A DNA stretch of 41,121 nucleotides, taken from an uncultured Microscilla sp. Its GTDB lineage: Bacteria; Bacteroidota; Bacteroidia; Cytophagales; Microscillaceae. The notes beneath the pieces are model-generated. The model had not been told where the DNA came from. It worked only from the letters and a program-made list of their open reading frames with translations, and did not search any database. The stretch covers positions 1 to 41,121 of the forward strand of contig NZ_CANLRP010000070.1 in NCBI RefSeq assembly GCF_947493425.1, in the 5' to 3' direction. Of the stretch, positions 1 to 8,717 are shown in pieces (the stretch's first letter is position 1; every line of letters starts with the position of its first letter). Made by a program: the position numbers and the translations under genes.

Positions 1-72
1 GCCGCGTTTTTTGACCTCGCCTGACCAAAAAATATTTCCTTAAACTATAGAACTTTATTTTTGCATCGTTCC

Positions 73-2010
73 TTAGGGTAGTTCCCTTTCTGATAAAGAT
101 CGTCGTGTAAGCAATAGAAATACAATGGCACCAATAACAAATCCAGCCATTACCAATATAATAGGTGTAGTGTGTTTAAACTTGGTAAGCACTAATGTAA
201 TTAAGGCAAATGCCATAATTAAAAACAAGATAATGCCTCCTTTTAAGATTAAGTTTAAGCTACGCTTCAAACGACAACCATGCCTGTATATTACATAAAA
301 TCCAGCGAATGCAGGCCCTAATAATAATACAAGCATTGAGGCAAAATAAGAGGGATTTTGTAAAGCTTTTGCAGGGTTTCTTATCAGGCGCATGATCGAA
401 CTTCGTATTCTGGAGAAAAACCCTCTGGCTTTTATGTTAGACCCTTTTTTTTTGGCATCTAGTTTAGGCAAAGGTTTCGCTATTTTTGATGCCAATGCTT
501 CCCATAATTTCACACTGCCATTGTCAAAGCCAAGTGCCCATATACCTACCCCTCCTATCTTTTTACTAATGATCCAGTCATATTTTTTAGCCAAAGACAA
601 GCTGTCTTCATACCAAATCTGGTGATATTTTCCATCGATTTTGAATGGATAATACATCGACATGCTTTCGGGTTCTTCGTACCCTTCTGCGTTGCCCAAA
701 AACTTTTGAATATCAAAATAAGTTCTGTATTTCACAAACTCACTGGCGCTCGCTGAACCTAATTTATCTGTGATCCACTCTCCTCCATAATAATTTACGG
801 TAAGCAGTAATTTTTCAGCAGTAACACCAGAAGCAAGGTATTCATCCACTGCACGATCCATATCATAGTCCCACCATTTGCCACCCGACTTAATTATGCT
901 TAAAGGGCCTGAAATATCTTGTGTTTTTTCGCCATAAAATTCATTCCCTGACAGTACAAAAAGATTTACGTATTTATCAAGTGCTCTTACATCGTAAGCA
1001 TCATCAAAATTAATTGGAGGCAAAGAAATAGTAAGCCAAGAGTTTTTTACTGCTTTTCTTAGTTGTGACGATAAATCAAGTACAAACTCAGTAAACGCTT
1101 GTTTTTGATCGCTACCCAATCCCTCAAAGTCAAGATGAACTCCATGTGCTTCACGTTCTTTAAGTAAGGCTAAAATAATTCTGATAAAATTGGTTTGAGC
1201 CACTTGGTTGGTTAAAAAGGCCTTGTTACTCTCAGCCCCACCAAGGTATACACTCATTAGTACTTTAGTGTTGTATTTTTTAGCCTCAGTAATCATCTTT
1301 GTGCTTTTCCACTCTTTGATAGCCGCCGGATTGGTATAGGTACCACTGCCAGGGTCTAATTGATAAGAGAAAAAGGCTACTGCAGAAAGTAATGAGAAGT
1401 TATAGTTTTTATAAGCATCTTTCATCCAGTGTGGATGCCAACCAAAAGTTTTAAGTTTATCTTTTAGTTTATGCTTTTTATATTGATACAGGGGATGCTT
1501 GGACTTTCCAAATTTTAGCTTTCGCTGCAAGCCAGCCTGAAAACTTTTATCTTTGTTAGACTCTTGATATAGAAAATTGAGTACTTCTTGCTTGACAGAC
1601 AAGTACCTGGAAGCAAAGTTAGTAGTGTCTATAGAGCGAATGGTATCCTTTTTTTCTTTAGGTTTTCCATCATCTGACAACTTTTCCATCTCAATAAAAT
1701 GGCTTGGATCAAATACCGGGGTTGGTTTTTGCGTGGTTCCAGTTTCGCCAACACCACCAGGTACAAATGTTTGCTTTTTATCGTAAAATGTTCCGGTTTG
1801 GGTTGGTTTTTTTTCGTTAGCCTTCTCTGCATCAGCCTTGGCTTTCTGCAGTGCTTCTTGAGCTTTTTTTATACTATCAGCTTTAGCCTGTTTTGCTGCT
1901 TTGTTTTTTTGATCAACTGTTTCGTTTATTTTATCAACTATTTGGGCAACTACAAAGTTGTGGCAAGCAAATGAGATAAAGATTATGGTTAGTAATTTCT
2001 TCAATGCCAT
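73..2010 (-). CDS. GH18-like glycoside hydrolase domain protein with C-terminal membrane anchor
   Basis: About 645 aa. An N-terminal signal peptide (MALKKLLTIIFISFAC...) is followed by a Lys/Ala-rich coiled coil (about residues 25-70) and a linker. A TIM-barrel-like domain (about 185-515) resembles GH18 proteins of the spore-germination/YaaH type. Its catalytic strand reads HGVHLDFEG; against the GH18 consensus DGxDxDxE, the last Asp and the acid Glu (E296) are kept, while the first two Asp are His. Three hydrophobic helices (about 558-580, 590-612, 618-636) end the protein, so the barrel is probably periplasmic or surface-tethered. I chose the ATG at 2010, because the upstream in-frame TTG merely lengthens the signal peptide by one residue. 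A role in glycan or peptidoglycan cleavage is inferred; a non-catalytic binding role is possible given the altered motif. Confidence 0.72.
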   Translation of the reverse strand: MALKKLLTIIFISFACHNFVVAQIVDKINETVDQKNKAAKQAKADSIKKAQEALQKAKADAEKANEKKPTQTGTFYDKKQTFVPGGVGETGTTQKPTPVFDPSHFIEMEKLSDDGKPKEKKDTIRSIDTTNFASRYLSVKQEVLNFLYQESNKDKSFQAGLQRKLKFGKSKHPLYQYKKHKLKDKLKTFGWHPHWMKDAYKNYNFSLLSAVAFFSYQLDPGSGTYTNPAAIKEWKSTKMITEAKKYNTKVLMSVYLGGAESNKAFLTNQVAQTNFIRIILALLKEREAHGVHLDFEGLGSDQKQAFTEFVLDLSSQLRKAVKNSWLTISLPPINFDDAYDVRALDKYVNLFVLSGNEFYGEKTQDISGPLSIIKSGGKWWDYDMDRAVDEYLASGVTAEKLLLTVNYYGGEWITDKLGSASASEFVKYRTYFDIQKFLGNAEGYEEPESMSMYYPFKIDGKYHQIWYEDSLSLAKKYDWIISKKIGGVGIWALGFDNGSVKLWEALASKIAKPLPKLDAKKKGSNIKARGFFSRIRSSIMRLIRNPAKALQNPSYFASMLVLLLGPAFAGFYVIYRHGCRLKRSLNLILKGGIILFLIMAFALITLVLTKFKHTTPIILVMAGFVIGAIVFLLLTRRSLSERELP

Positions 2011-2365
2011 CAAAATAATATTTTTGGTTCGAAAAGATAAATTGAATTAAAGATTATCGTTATTAATTTGTTCACGGGAAAACTCTAATAACTTTAGTTG
2101 TTTGATAAACTAAGTCTTAAGAAATGATTTTGTAATAGTAATTTCTGTGCTAAATTCAAGGGAATTGAAAAAAGCATAATGCCTGATACAAAATTCGTGC
2201 TTCCTTAGCTATAAATTACTTTTTTTAAAAAAATGTTTGCTTGATGTAATGTTTTATATTCATATCTCATACAATTTCAAACCTTGTAATTTATATTTGT
2301 GCAAAAATAAATAAATCTAACCATAGAGTAACAAAATTCCCAATAAAAAAACATTAATTTGTGTT
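2011..2365. promoter_or_regulatory. Divergent intergenic region with candidate promoter
   Basis: About 355 bp of AT-rich sequence separates the divergent GH18-like gene and the 236-aa secreted protein gene. A Bacteroidota-type -7 motif (TATATTTG, 2292-2299) reads toward the + strand operon. A weak -33-like TTTC lies about 18 bp upstream of it. I see no ORF, RNA gene or strong hairpin here. Confidence 0.35.
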
Positions 2366-3076
2366 ATGAAGAAGTTTTTTTTCTTAATTATACTATCATT
2401 TTTCGCTTTAGAGAGTGGTCAAAGTCAAGATTTACCAACTAATCCCCCCCAGCCACCTCCACCTTGTGCCAAAACTCTTGAAGAAATGGCAGTTAGTTAT
2501 CGGGGTACATCGCTACAACAGATCGCTTATAAATTGTTTGCAATCAAGTACAAAAAAGACTGGGTTTTGGTGGTACTTGATGAGAAACAAAATTTCTATA
2601 CTTTCAAAAAATCACCTGATGGAAATGAGCTTATTAGAAACTCTAAGTTATTTGACGATAATATATGTAAGCTAATTTCGAGCAACACATTAGATATAAA
2701 AATAAAACCTAAAACCATTGCTCAACTAGACTTGGCCTGCTACTACAAATTTAATCGTGCAGGTAGGCGCTTTTACAATTCACTGATTGCTCTGGATGAC
2801 CCTAGTGCAGGTAAAGGTTTTTGGGATGCTGTAGCTGGAGTACTAGTGTTACCCGTCAAAGGACTTGCTTTTATATTTGTAAAGCCTTTCCAAAAACTTT
2901 TTGCTTCTAAAAAAGGGGCTGCACTTAAACAAGTAGATACAATCAAAAAACAAAAAGATAGTATTGATAAAAAAATGAAGGCGCTGGATAGTAAAAAGAA
3001 AAAACTAGACGACTTGTTAAAAAAGATGAAAAAGCTTGAAGAAGAACAAGCCAAAAAACTAGAACAAAAAAAATAA
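2366..3076 (+). CDS. Secreted protein of unknown function with Lys-rich C-terminal coiled coil
   Basis: 236 aa. Residues 1-20 are a signal peptide (MKKFFFLIILSFFALESGQSQ), followed by a Pro-rich stretch. A small mixed domain (about residues 35-140) follows. A hydrophobic segment (about 155-172, VAGVLVLPVKGLAFIFV) could be a membrane helix. Residues 180-236 are a charged coiled coil made of Lys, Asp and Leu. I do not recognise the family. Only 41 bp separate it from the transporter-like gene downstream, so it probably leads a three-gene operon ending with the TIR-like gene. A periplasmic or inner-membrane tether role for the operon is a guess. Confidence 0.65.
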   Translation: MKKFFFLIILSFFALESGQSQDLPTNPPQPPPPCAKTLEEMAVSYRGTSLQQIAYKLFAIKYKKDWVLVVLDEKQNFYTFKKSPDGNELIRNSKLFDDNICKLISSNTLDIKIKPKTIAQLDLACYYKFNRAGRRFYNSLIALDDPSAGKGFWDAVAGVLVLPVKGLAFIFVKPFQKLFASKKGAALKQVDTIKKQKDSIDKKMKALDSKKKKLDDLLKKMKKLEEEQAKKLEQKK

Positions 3077-3117
3077 AAACCTTAACCCCTATTTAACAAT
3101 CCCCATTCCCTAATGTT

Positions 3118-6100
3118 ATGAGTCAGATCAGGCAACTAAATAAAGAAGTAATGCACCTCTCTATCTTTGGTAGTTTTATTGGAGCTGCATTGGCTTTTTA
3201 TGATATTGGAGCTATCACTTTGTTTTTACAAAAGTTTAGCGCAAGTCAGTTACCAGAAGTTTTCATTATTTCCGGAATATCGAGTATGGTACTATCCGCC
3301 ATATTTATCTATTCTCAGCCTTACTTCTCATTTTCGAGCCTAACCAATGGTTTTTTTATACTCATAGCGTTTACATTACTTGCTATATTTACCAGTGTCT
3401 ACCTCAACCTACACCCCAACGCCATACGTTTTGCGCTTATATTCATGGGGCCTCTCAATAGTATTGCGTTATTGATATTCTGGGGCACATTTGGGCGTAT
3501 ATTTAATGTACAAGAAAGTAAACGACTCGCAGGAAAAGTAAGTGCAGGCTTGGCTATCGGGCAAATCATTGCGTTATTTGCCATTCCTCAAATTCTCAAT
3601 ATATCAGGCCTTTCTACTGTATTGCTGTTATTTCTTAGTGCTTTTTTTATTACAATAGCCACCACCTATTCCATTATAGGCATAAGCCGCCGCTACCGCT
3701 TTTTAAGTGTATTGAACGATAGCGCACAATTGATTAGAAGCACCAACAATGCATTTAAATTACTTAGCAACCGATTTGTACTATACCTGGTCTTTTTTGC
3801 TATTTTATCCATATTTGTTGCTTTGTTTTTAGACTATTGGTTCTTATCTGTTGCCGAAACAGTATACATACGCTCTGGCGAACTCGTAGACTTTTTATCA
3901 ATATTTGGAGGAATTGTAGTATCAGCATCATTAGTTGTAAGCTGGTATGTGTATCGGTATGTGGTAAACCGTTTTGGACTAGCCCAAAGTCTTCGTCTTC
4001 ACCCAATATTGCTTATTATTTTTATCTTCCTGACGCTGGCTGCTGCTTACGGATTAGGCTATACACTAGACGCCAAAAGGTTTATATTCTTTTTTATCCT
4101 GCTTATGACCAGTAAGTTTATCCACGACGTGCTAAGAAATGCCATTGTTTCACCTATTTATCGATTATATTTGCTCCCCATTGATGTAAGGCTAAGGTTT
4201 GACACCCAGGCTAAGCTGGAAGGGTTTGCACAAGATTTAGGTTTTTTTCTGGCGGGCATAGCCCTTTACTTGCTATCAATTTATACCAGCATATCTGCCA
4301 TGGATAATATATACATTGCACTAGGATTGCTGGTCATATTGATTTTTATCATCAAACTAATGCACGGCGAGTATCAGCGAATTATTCAACAAAAACTAGG
4401 AGAAGAGCAAGAAAGTGAAGAAGTAGGCTTTATTACTCTACCAGAAAAAATTGTACAAGAAATAGATCATCGAGATGCACCTCAAATTCCAACGTTCTTA
4501 AATATTCTCAACATACTTGATCCTATTATATATAAGCAAGCCATATTAAAATTATTAACTTCAGAAGATGCTGTTATTCAAAAGACAGCTCTTATAGAAG
4601 CTTCTAAGTTTTGTATTTTAGACGCATTGCCTATTCTTGAAAAAATCATGGAGTTAAGGTATTTCTCAGTATTGGACAACGCAGAACTCATTCGTCAAAC
4701 CTACGATACGCTTCAAGGAGCAAAGTTTCGCCTGGCAAAAATTAAGTATATCGAGCAACTTACCCAGTCAAAACTATTCCTCGAACGTGTATTTGGAGCT
4801 ATTTTATGTACCTACGCTGATGATAGCATCAAAACAAAACTACTCAATAAGCTATTCCGTGATCCAGTATCACTGGTAAGGTATTATGCGGTAGCAGCAT
4901 CGGCACATGCCAGCAACAAACAACTGCATAACTTTATGATAGAAAAGCTGGGCGAACCTCAGTACAGTAATGCTGCTTTTGCTGCAATTGTAGCCACTGG
5001 CGAAGAACTATTCCCCTCATTGGACTCTGCGTTTTATGCCACAGGACAAAAAGAAATTGTACAGTTGCGCATTGTACAAGCTTATGGTTGGGTAGGAAGT
5101 CAAAAAGCAGTAGACTTGCTGTTACCAAAGATCAACTACTCTAACCAAAATATTGCCTCTATGGCATTAGAAATGTTAGGTAGATGTGGTTATACAATTG
5201 AAGACTCAAAAGCAGTTCCTGTAATCATAGAACTCGAAGAGGTATGTGGAGTAATTATATGGAATATGGTAGCATCACAAGTATTAGACAATGCCAACTG
5301 TTCTGATATTCTCAAAAATGCTTTGCTTTCTGAAATTGATTATAACTACGAAAAAATCTACAGCTTGCTATCTTTATTATATGATACAAACAAAGTAGCA
5401 CTCATTAAGAAAAACTTAAGCAGTGGAGACCCCGAAAAAGCTGAATTTGCTTTTGGGTTATTAGACATGATGCTAAAAGAAGAAATCAAACCTATGATTC
5501 TTCCAATTTTGAGCATTAGTGATTTCGAGGAAAAAATCAACCGTACTCGCTTTGTTCTTCCTACCAAAGAAACCATGGATAAAAAAGAGGTCCTCATAGC
5601 TTTAGTACAAAGAGATTATAAATGGGTAAACAAGTGGACAAAAGCCTGTGCAATTCGCGAATTATTGCAAGATGGTAGCGAAGATAATGTGGAACTTTTG
5701 GTATCCAACATTGTAAACCCTGACATTATCCTAAGTGAAATTGCCTGTGAAGCCTTGTATCAACTTGACAGAGAAAAATTTGAAATCTATGCACAAAGGT
5801 TTCAATTTAAAAACCAATACCTTACACTCAAGGAAGCCGCATCTAAAGTAGTAGCAGCCAATAATAATGATGCAAGCGAAAATAGTAACGAAGTAATAGC
5901 AGGGCAAAGCATTAGCAGCATTGCTCCTAACATGAAGTTTGACATTATCACCTTCTTTACGAGTATCAACGAATTAAAAAATATTCCAGGACTTGTACTC
6001 TCAGAAATAGCAAAAATTGCTACGTTACAAGAATTTGATGCCCAGAAAATAGTGATGATTTACGATAACATAGAAGACATGGACTACTATGTGATTTACT

Positions 6101-6333
6101 CAGGTGAATTTGTTTTGAAAAATAAAGAAAAAGGAGAGTTTGCCCGGTTTGGAGCAAAAGAAATGGCACATAACTGGCATTTTATCAATGAAACAATCAG
6201 TAATGTAGAGCTTGTAACTACCCAACCAACTTCTGTCTATAAAATATCTAAAGAGCTTTTTAACGAGTTGCAATCATTTCATGATGAAATTCCAAACTCA
6301 ATTTTAGACTATACTAAGACCATTGTCGGTTAA
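3118..6333 (+). CDS. MFS/NTT-like membrane protein fused to HEAT repeats and a cNMP-binding-like domain
   Basis: 1071 aa. Residues 1-420 hold about 11-12 hydrophobic helices resembling MFS proteins of the ATP:ADP antiporter (NTT)-like type, including a conserved-looking RFDTQAKLEGFAQDLG stretch near residue 360. Residues about 450-900 are helical repeats of HEAT type, with many paired helices. Residues about 940-1071 resemble a cyclic-nucleotide-binding beta-roll (PGLVLSEIAKIA, DYYVIYSGEFVL), but I see no canonical GE...RxA phosphate cassette, so nucleotide binding is doubtful. The gene sits 41 bp after the secreted protein gene and 41 bp before the TIR-like gene. Transport, nucleotide sensing or scaffolding are all possible; the domain order suggests a membrane receptor with a large cytosolic scaffold. 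Confidence 0.7.
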   Translation: MSQIRQLNKEVMHLSIFGSFIGAALAFYDIGAITLFLQKFSASQLPEVFIISGISSMVLSAIFIYSQPYFSFSSLTNGFFILIAFTLLAIFTSVYLNLHPNAIRFALIFMGPLNSIALLIFWGTFGRIFNVQESKRLAGKVSAGLAIGQIIALFAIPQILNISGLSTVLLLFLSAFFITIATTYSIIGISRRYRFLSVLNDSAQLIRSTNNAFKLLSNRFVLYLVFFAILSIFVALFLDYWFLSVAETVYIRSGELVDFLSIFGGIVVSASLVVSWYVYRYVVNRFGLAQSLRLHPILLIIFIFLTLAAAYGLGYTLDAKRFIFFFILLMTSKFIHDVLRNAIVSPIYRLYLLPIDVRLRFDTQAKLEGFAQDLGFFLAGIALYLLSIYTSISAMDNIYIALGLLVILIFIIKLMHGEYQRIIQQKLGEEQESEEVGFITLPEKIVQEIDHRDAPQIPTFLNILNILDPIIYKQAILKLLTSEDAVIQKTALIEASKFCILDALPILEKIMELRYFSVLDNAELIRQTYDTLQGAKFRLAKIKYIEQLTQSKLFLERVFGAILCTYADDSIKTKLLNKLFRDPVSLVRYYAVAASAHASNKQLHNFMIEKLGEPQYSNAAFAAIVATGEELFPSLDSAFYATGQKEIVQLRIVQAYGWVGSQKAVDLLLPKINYSNQNIASMALEMLGRCGYTIEDSKAVPVIIELEEVCGVIIWNMVASQVLDNANCSDILKNALLSEIDYNYEKIYSLLSLLYDTNKVALIKKNLSSGDPEKAEFAFGLLDMMLKEEIKPMILPILSISDFEEKINRTRFVLPTKETMDKKEVLIALVQRDYKWVNKWTKACAIRELLQDGSEDNVELLVSNIVNPDIILSEIACEALYQLDREKFEIYAQRFQFKNQYLTLKEAASKVVAANNNDASENSNEVIAGQSISSIAPNMKFDIITFFTSINELKNIPGLVLSEIAKIATLQEFDAQKIVMIYDNIEDMDYYVIYSGEFVLKNKEKGEFARFGAKEMAHNWHFINETISNVELVTTQPTSVYKISKELFNELQSFHDEIPNSILDYTKTIVG

Positions 6334-6374
6334 TTATTAAAAGGGCTTGATATAATTTCCAAAAATTGAATCTC

Positions 6375-7820
6375 ATGAACTCAACGATTAACATTGTAAC
6401 AGTTGATTATACTTCCGAAAACGATAAATGGCATAAAGCTTTCAAAAACTATTTGACCTATGCCTTAAGCGAAAAACATAATATTACCATATCTTGGCAA
6501 ACAATTGAGCAAGTACTAAATAATACAAGAAGTGAAGAGACACCTACCCTTATTCTTGGCATTTACTCTACACAAAATATACAGGATCAACAATGGCAAG
6601 AACAAGTCACTCAGCTTAACGACTGGGGTAAACAATATAACAGTGCTCGTTTTTATAAAATTTTGCGAGAGATAGTAAAGGTTGATACTATTCCAGAAAA
6701 TTCGGAGACAGCAAAACAAATCGCTTTTTATGCTCACGATACTAAATCAGGGGAACTCATCTCAGAAGAAGTATTGCTTTCAAGCAAAATTAACCAGTTT
6801 TTATTTAAAACTTTTGAACTAGCCAGAGACATAGCACTACAGGTAAAACAAATCGGTAGCAGTACTCAACAAATATCTGATTCTCCTGATGTAGCAACCA
6901 ACACTCAGCAAACAGTCTTTTTGAGCCAAGTAAGCCCTCAATCGAGCCCTCTCAGAGAAAAACTTAAGCAAGAACTCATTAGCCAGGGGTTTAGGGTAAT
7001 TCCAAGTATTAATTATTCTATTCATCCACCCACAGACATAAGAAGTGTTGTATACAACGACTTAAAACAGTCAGATCTTGTAATTCACTTGTTTGGAGAA
7101 GAAATAGACCACCGCCAAGATGGAGTAAATAACACAATTGAAGCTATTCAGAATGAAGTTTCGGCCAAATATTCGAAAGAACAGCAAGAAGATGATGAGA
7201 ATGTTCGAAAGCGTATCATTTGGATAACTAATAGTAAATTAGACAATGAACAGTATAAACGCTATATTAACAACCTAAAGATAGAAGAAAACCTTCATAT
7301 AGGAGGAGATATTTATAGGTGTACTATAGAAGAGTTAAAAGATATTATTTTAGGTAAGCTAAAACATGACAATACTATTAATAACGATGATGATACTATT
7401 GATTTGTCACAGGAATTTATAGAGGGTCAGGTGTACCTGATGCCTGATGTAAACACCACTAGTGATATGCACCTTTTCAAAACATTGTTGGAAGAACACG
7501 GCTTTAGTACTGTTTACCTTAATAATACTAAAACTCAACAAGAAGCAAAAGAACAAAATGAAGCTTTTTTATTTCAAAGTGAAGGAGTAGTAATTATTCA
7601 TAACGAGCATAATATACGCTGGGTTCGCGCCAAAGTAAATGATATATTTAGGATAAAGAGTAAGGGAAGGAAAAAAGATTTTAGATTTAAAGTAGTATTA
7701 TCTCGAACTATCGATCAATTGCCTCAAGAACCTATTTACAGGGATATTCAACTTGTACATCCTGAGGAAAAAGCAAACCTGGATTTTTTGGGAGCAAAAG
7801 TTTTAGAGAAGACGGAATAG
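6375..7820 (+). CDS. Tandem TIR/DUF4062-like domain protein
   Basis: 481 aa from the ATG at 6375; an upstream in-frame TTG at 6366 is less likely. Residues about 3-165 form a first alpha/beta unit (INIVTVDYTSENDKW...). Residues about 180-335 carry a clear TIR/DUF4062-like start (TVFLSQVSPQSSPLREKL, then SDLVIHLFGEE). Residues about 370-478 form a third unit (GQVYLMPDVN, GVVIIHNEHN). Similar two- and three-unit TIR-like proteins are commonly found beside nSTAND-WD40 NTPases in bacterial conflict or signalling loci (family knowledge), and one such NTPase lies on the far side of this eCIS cluster. I cannot place a certain NADase Glu, so the domains may act in signalling or assembly rather than catalysis. 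Last gene of the + strand operon. Confidence 0.68.
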   Translation: MNSTINIVTVDYTSENDKWHKAFKNYLTYALSEKHNITISWQTIEQVLNNTRSEETPTLILGIYSTQNIQDQQWQEQVTQLNDWGKQYNSARFYKILREIVKVDTIPENSETAKQIAFYAHDTKSGELISEEVLLSSKINQFLFKTFELARDIALQVKQIGSSTQQISDSPDVATNTQQTVFLSQVSPQSSPLREKLKQELISQGFRVIPSINYSIHPPTDIRSVVYNDLKQSDLVIHLFGEEIDHRQDGVNNTIEAIQNEVSAKYSKEQQEDDENVRKRIIWITNSKLDNEQYKRYINNLKIEENLHIGGDIYRCTIEELKDIILGKLKHDNTINNDDDTIDLSQEFIEGQVYLMPDVNTTSDMHLFKTLLEEHGFSTVYLNNTKTQQEAKEQNEAFLFQSEGVVIIHNEHNIRWVRAKVNDIFRIKSKGRKKDFRFKVVLSRTIDQLPQEPIYRDIQLVHPEEKANLDFLGAKVLEKTE

Positions 7821-7970
7821 GTAGCTGGTTAAAAAACTTAGTAATCTTTTACTTTAATAAAACGACAAACATAACTTATTCCATTAAACAGAATATTTAG
7901 CAGATGTACTGCTTCAAAAATGTAGTCCTATAAAGTATTTTGCTTCTTTGGAATGCTTTATTTTTGCACT
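7821..7970. other. Short convergent intergenic gap
   Basis: 150 bp between the TIR-like gene (+) and the fibre-like gene (-), which converge here. It is AT-rich. I see no strong GC-rich terminator hairpin, although both transcripts should end here. Confidence 0.5.
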
Positions 7971-8702
7971 TTACTTAGGGCTTTCATCCATCCATTTGTC
8001 AAACCATAAACTGGAAATGTAGTATTTCACATAAAACTCTCCACCATAGTTACAACGAGTACGCATTTCCAGATTGTACTTATAAGTCGTTCCAGTCCAT
8101 CTCAACTGTATTTTATTACACTTTACGCCATAATAAGCCTGTGTAATGTTAATCTTATTCTTAGATTTACCAAACGTACTCAAAGCCATCGCGTGTATTA
8201 CAGAATACTTACCGGTCTTTTTCTTACCAACACCAGCTGCTACCTCTAATATATGACACCCATCCAGTTCTGTAAGTACAGGGTGCCACTTTCCATCGGC
8301 AAGTACTTCTCCTTGATGAAAAGTACCTACACGCCCTATCATGCCTATAGAGCCGTTCACATCCAACTCATACTCAGGATCATTGTTATTTACCCCTACC
8401 CTTCCATCATTTTTTAGAGATACTACGCTTTCTCCCCGATTATTGTTAATATCAAGGTTGGCTGTTCCACTGTCAATCTCTATACTCCAGGCAGGGCTTT
8501 TATCTTCAATACTCTTAAAAAAGCTCATTAACTTTTTTGAACTACCAATAGGTGATAAAGTCAAACCATCATCAAGATTTTTAGACAAGCCATCATCCAC
8601 TTTGTTAATCATGGAGTCGATTAAATCATTAAAGTGGCGTTCTGAAGGCATTTGACCTTTACGGAAAAAGCTTTTAAGTGTATCTCTGTTCTGTAGCGAC
8701 AT
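7971..8702 (-). CDS. eCIS fibre/adhesion-like protein (possible Afp13 counterpart)
   Basis: 243 aa. The N-terminal segment (RDTLKSFFRKGQMPSERHF...) resembles attachment regions seen in Bacteroidota eCIS and phage-like fibre proteins. The middle contains NDGRVGVNNNDPEYELDVNG, a motif typical of fibre stalks ahead of C-terminal receptor-binding or chaperone domains. The C-terminal 120 residues (from about GEVLADGKWHPVL) form a beta-rich domain with several Cys and aromatic residues, plausibly a binding head. It is the last gene of the leftward eCIS operon, 15 bp after the Afp11-like gene, which is the usual fibre position. It is short for an Afp13-like fibre, so an accessory baseplate or adhesion subunit is also possible. 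Confidence 0.6.
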   Translation of the reverse strand: MSLQNRDTLKSFFRKGQMPSERHFNDLIDSMINKVDDGLSKNLDDGLTLSPIGSSKKLMSFFKSIEDKSPAWSIEIDSGTANLDINNNRGESVVSLKNDGRVGVNNNDPEYELDVNGSIGMIGRVGTFHQGEVLADGKWHPVLTELDGCHILEVAAGVGKKKTGKYSVIHAMALSTFGKSKNKINITQAYYGVKCNKIQLRWTGTTYKYNLEMRTRCNYGGEFYVKYYISSLWFDKWMDESPK

Positions 8703-8717
8703 TGCTGTTAATCATTT

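Noticed and set aside
56..63. TATTTTTG -7-like promoter motif at the left end
   Set aside because: No -33 element lies at the right spacing and no + strand gene follows; such motifs are frequent by chance in AT-rich DNA.
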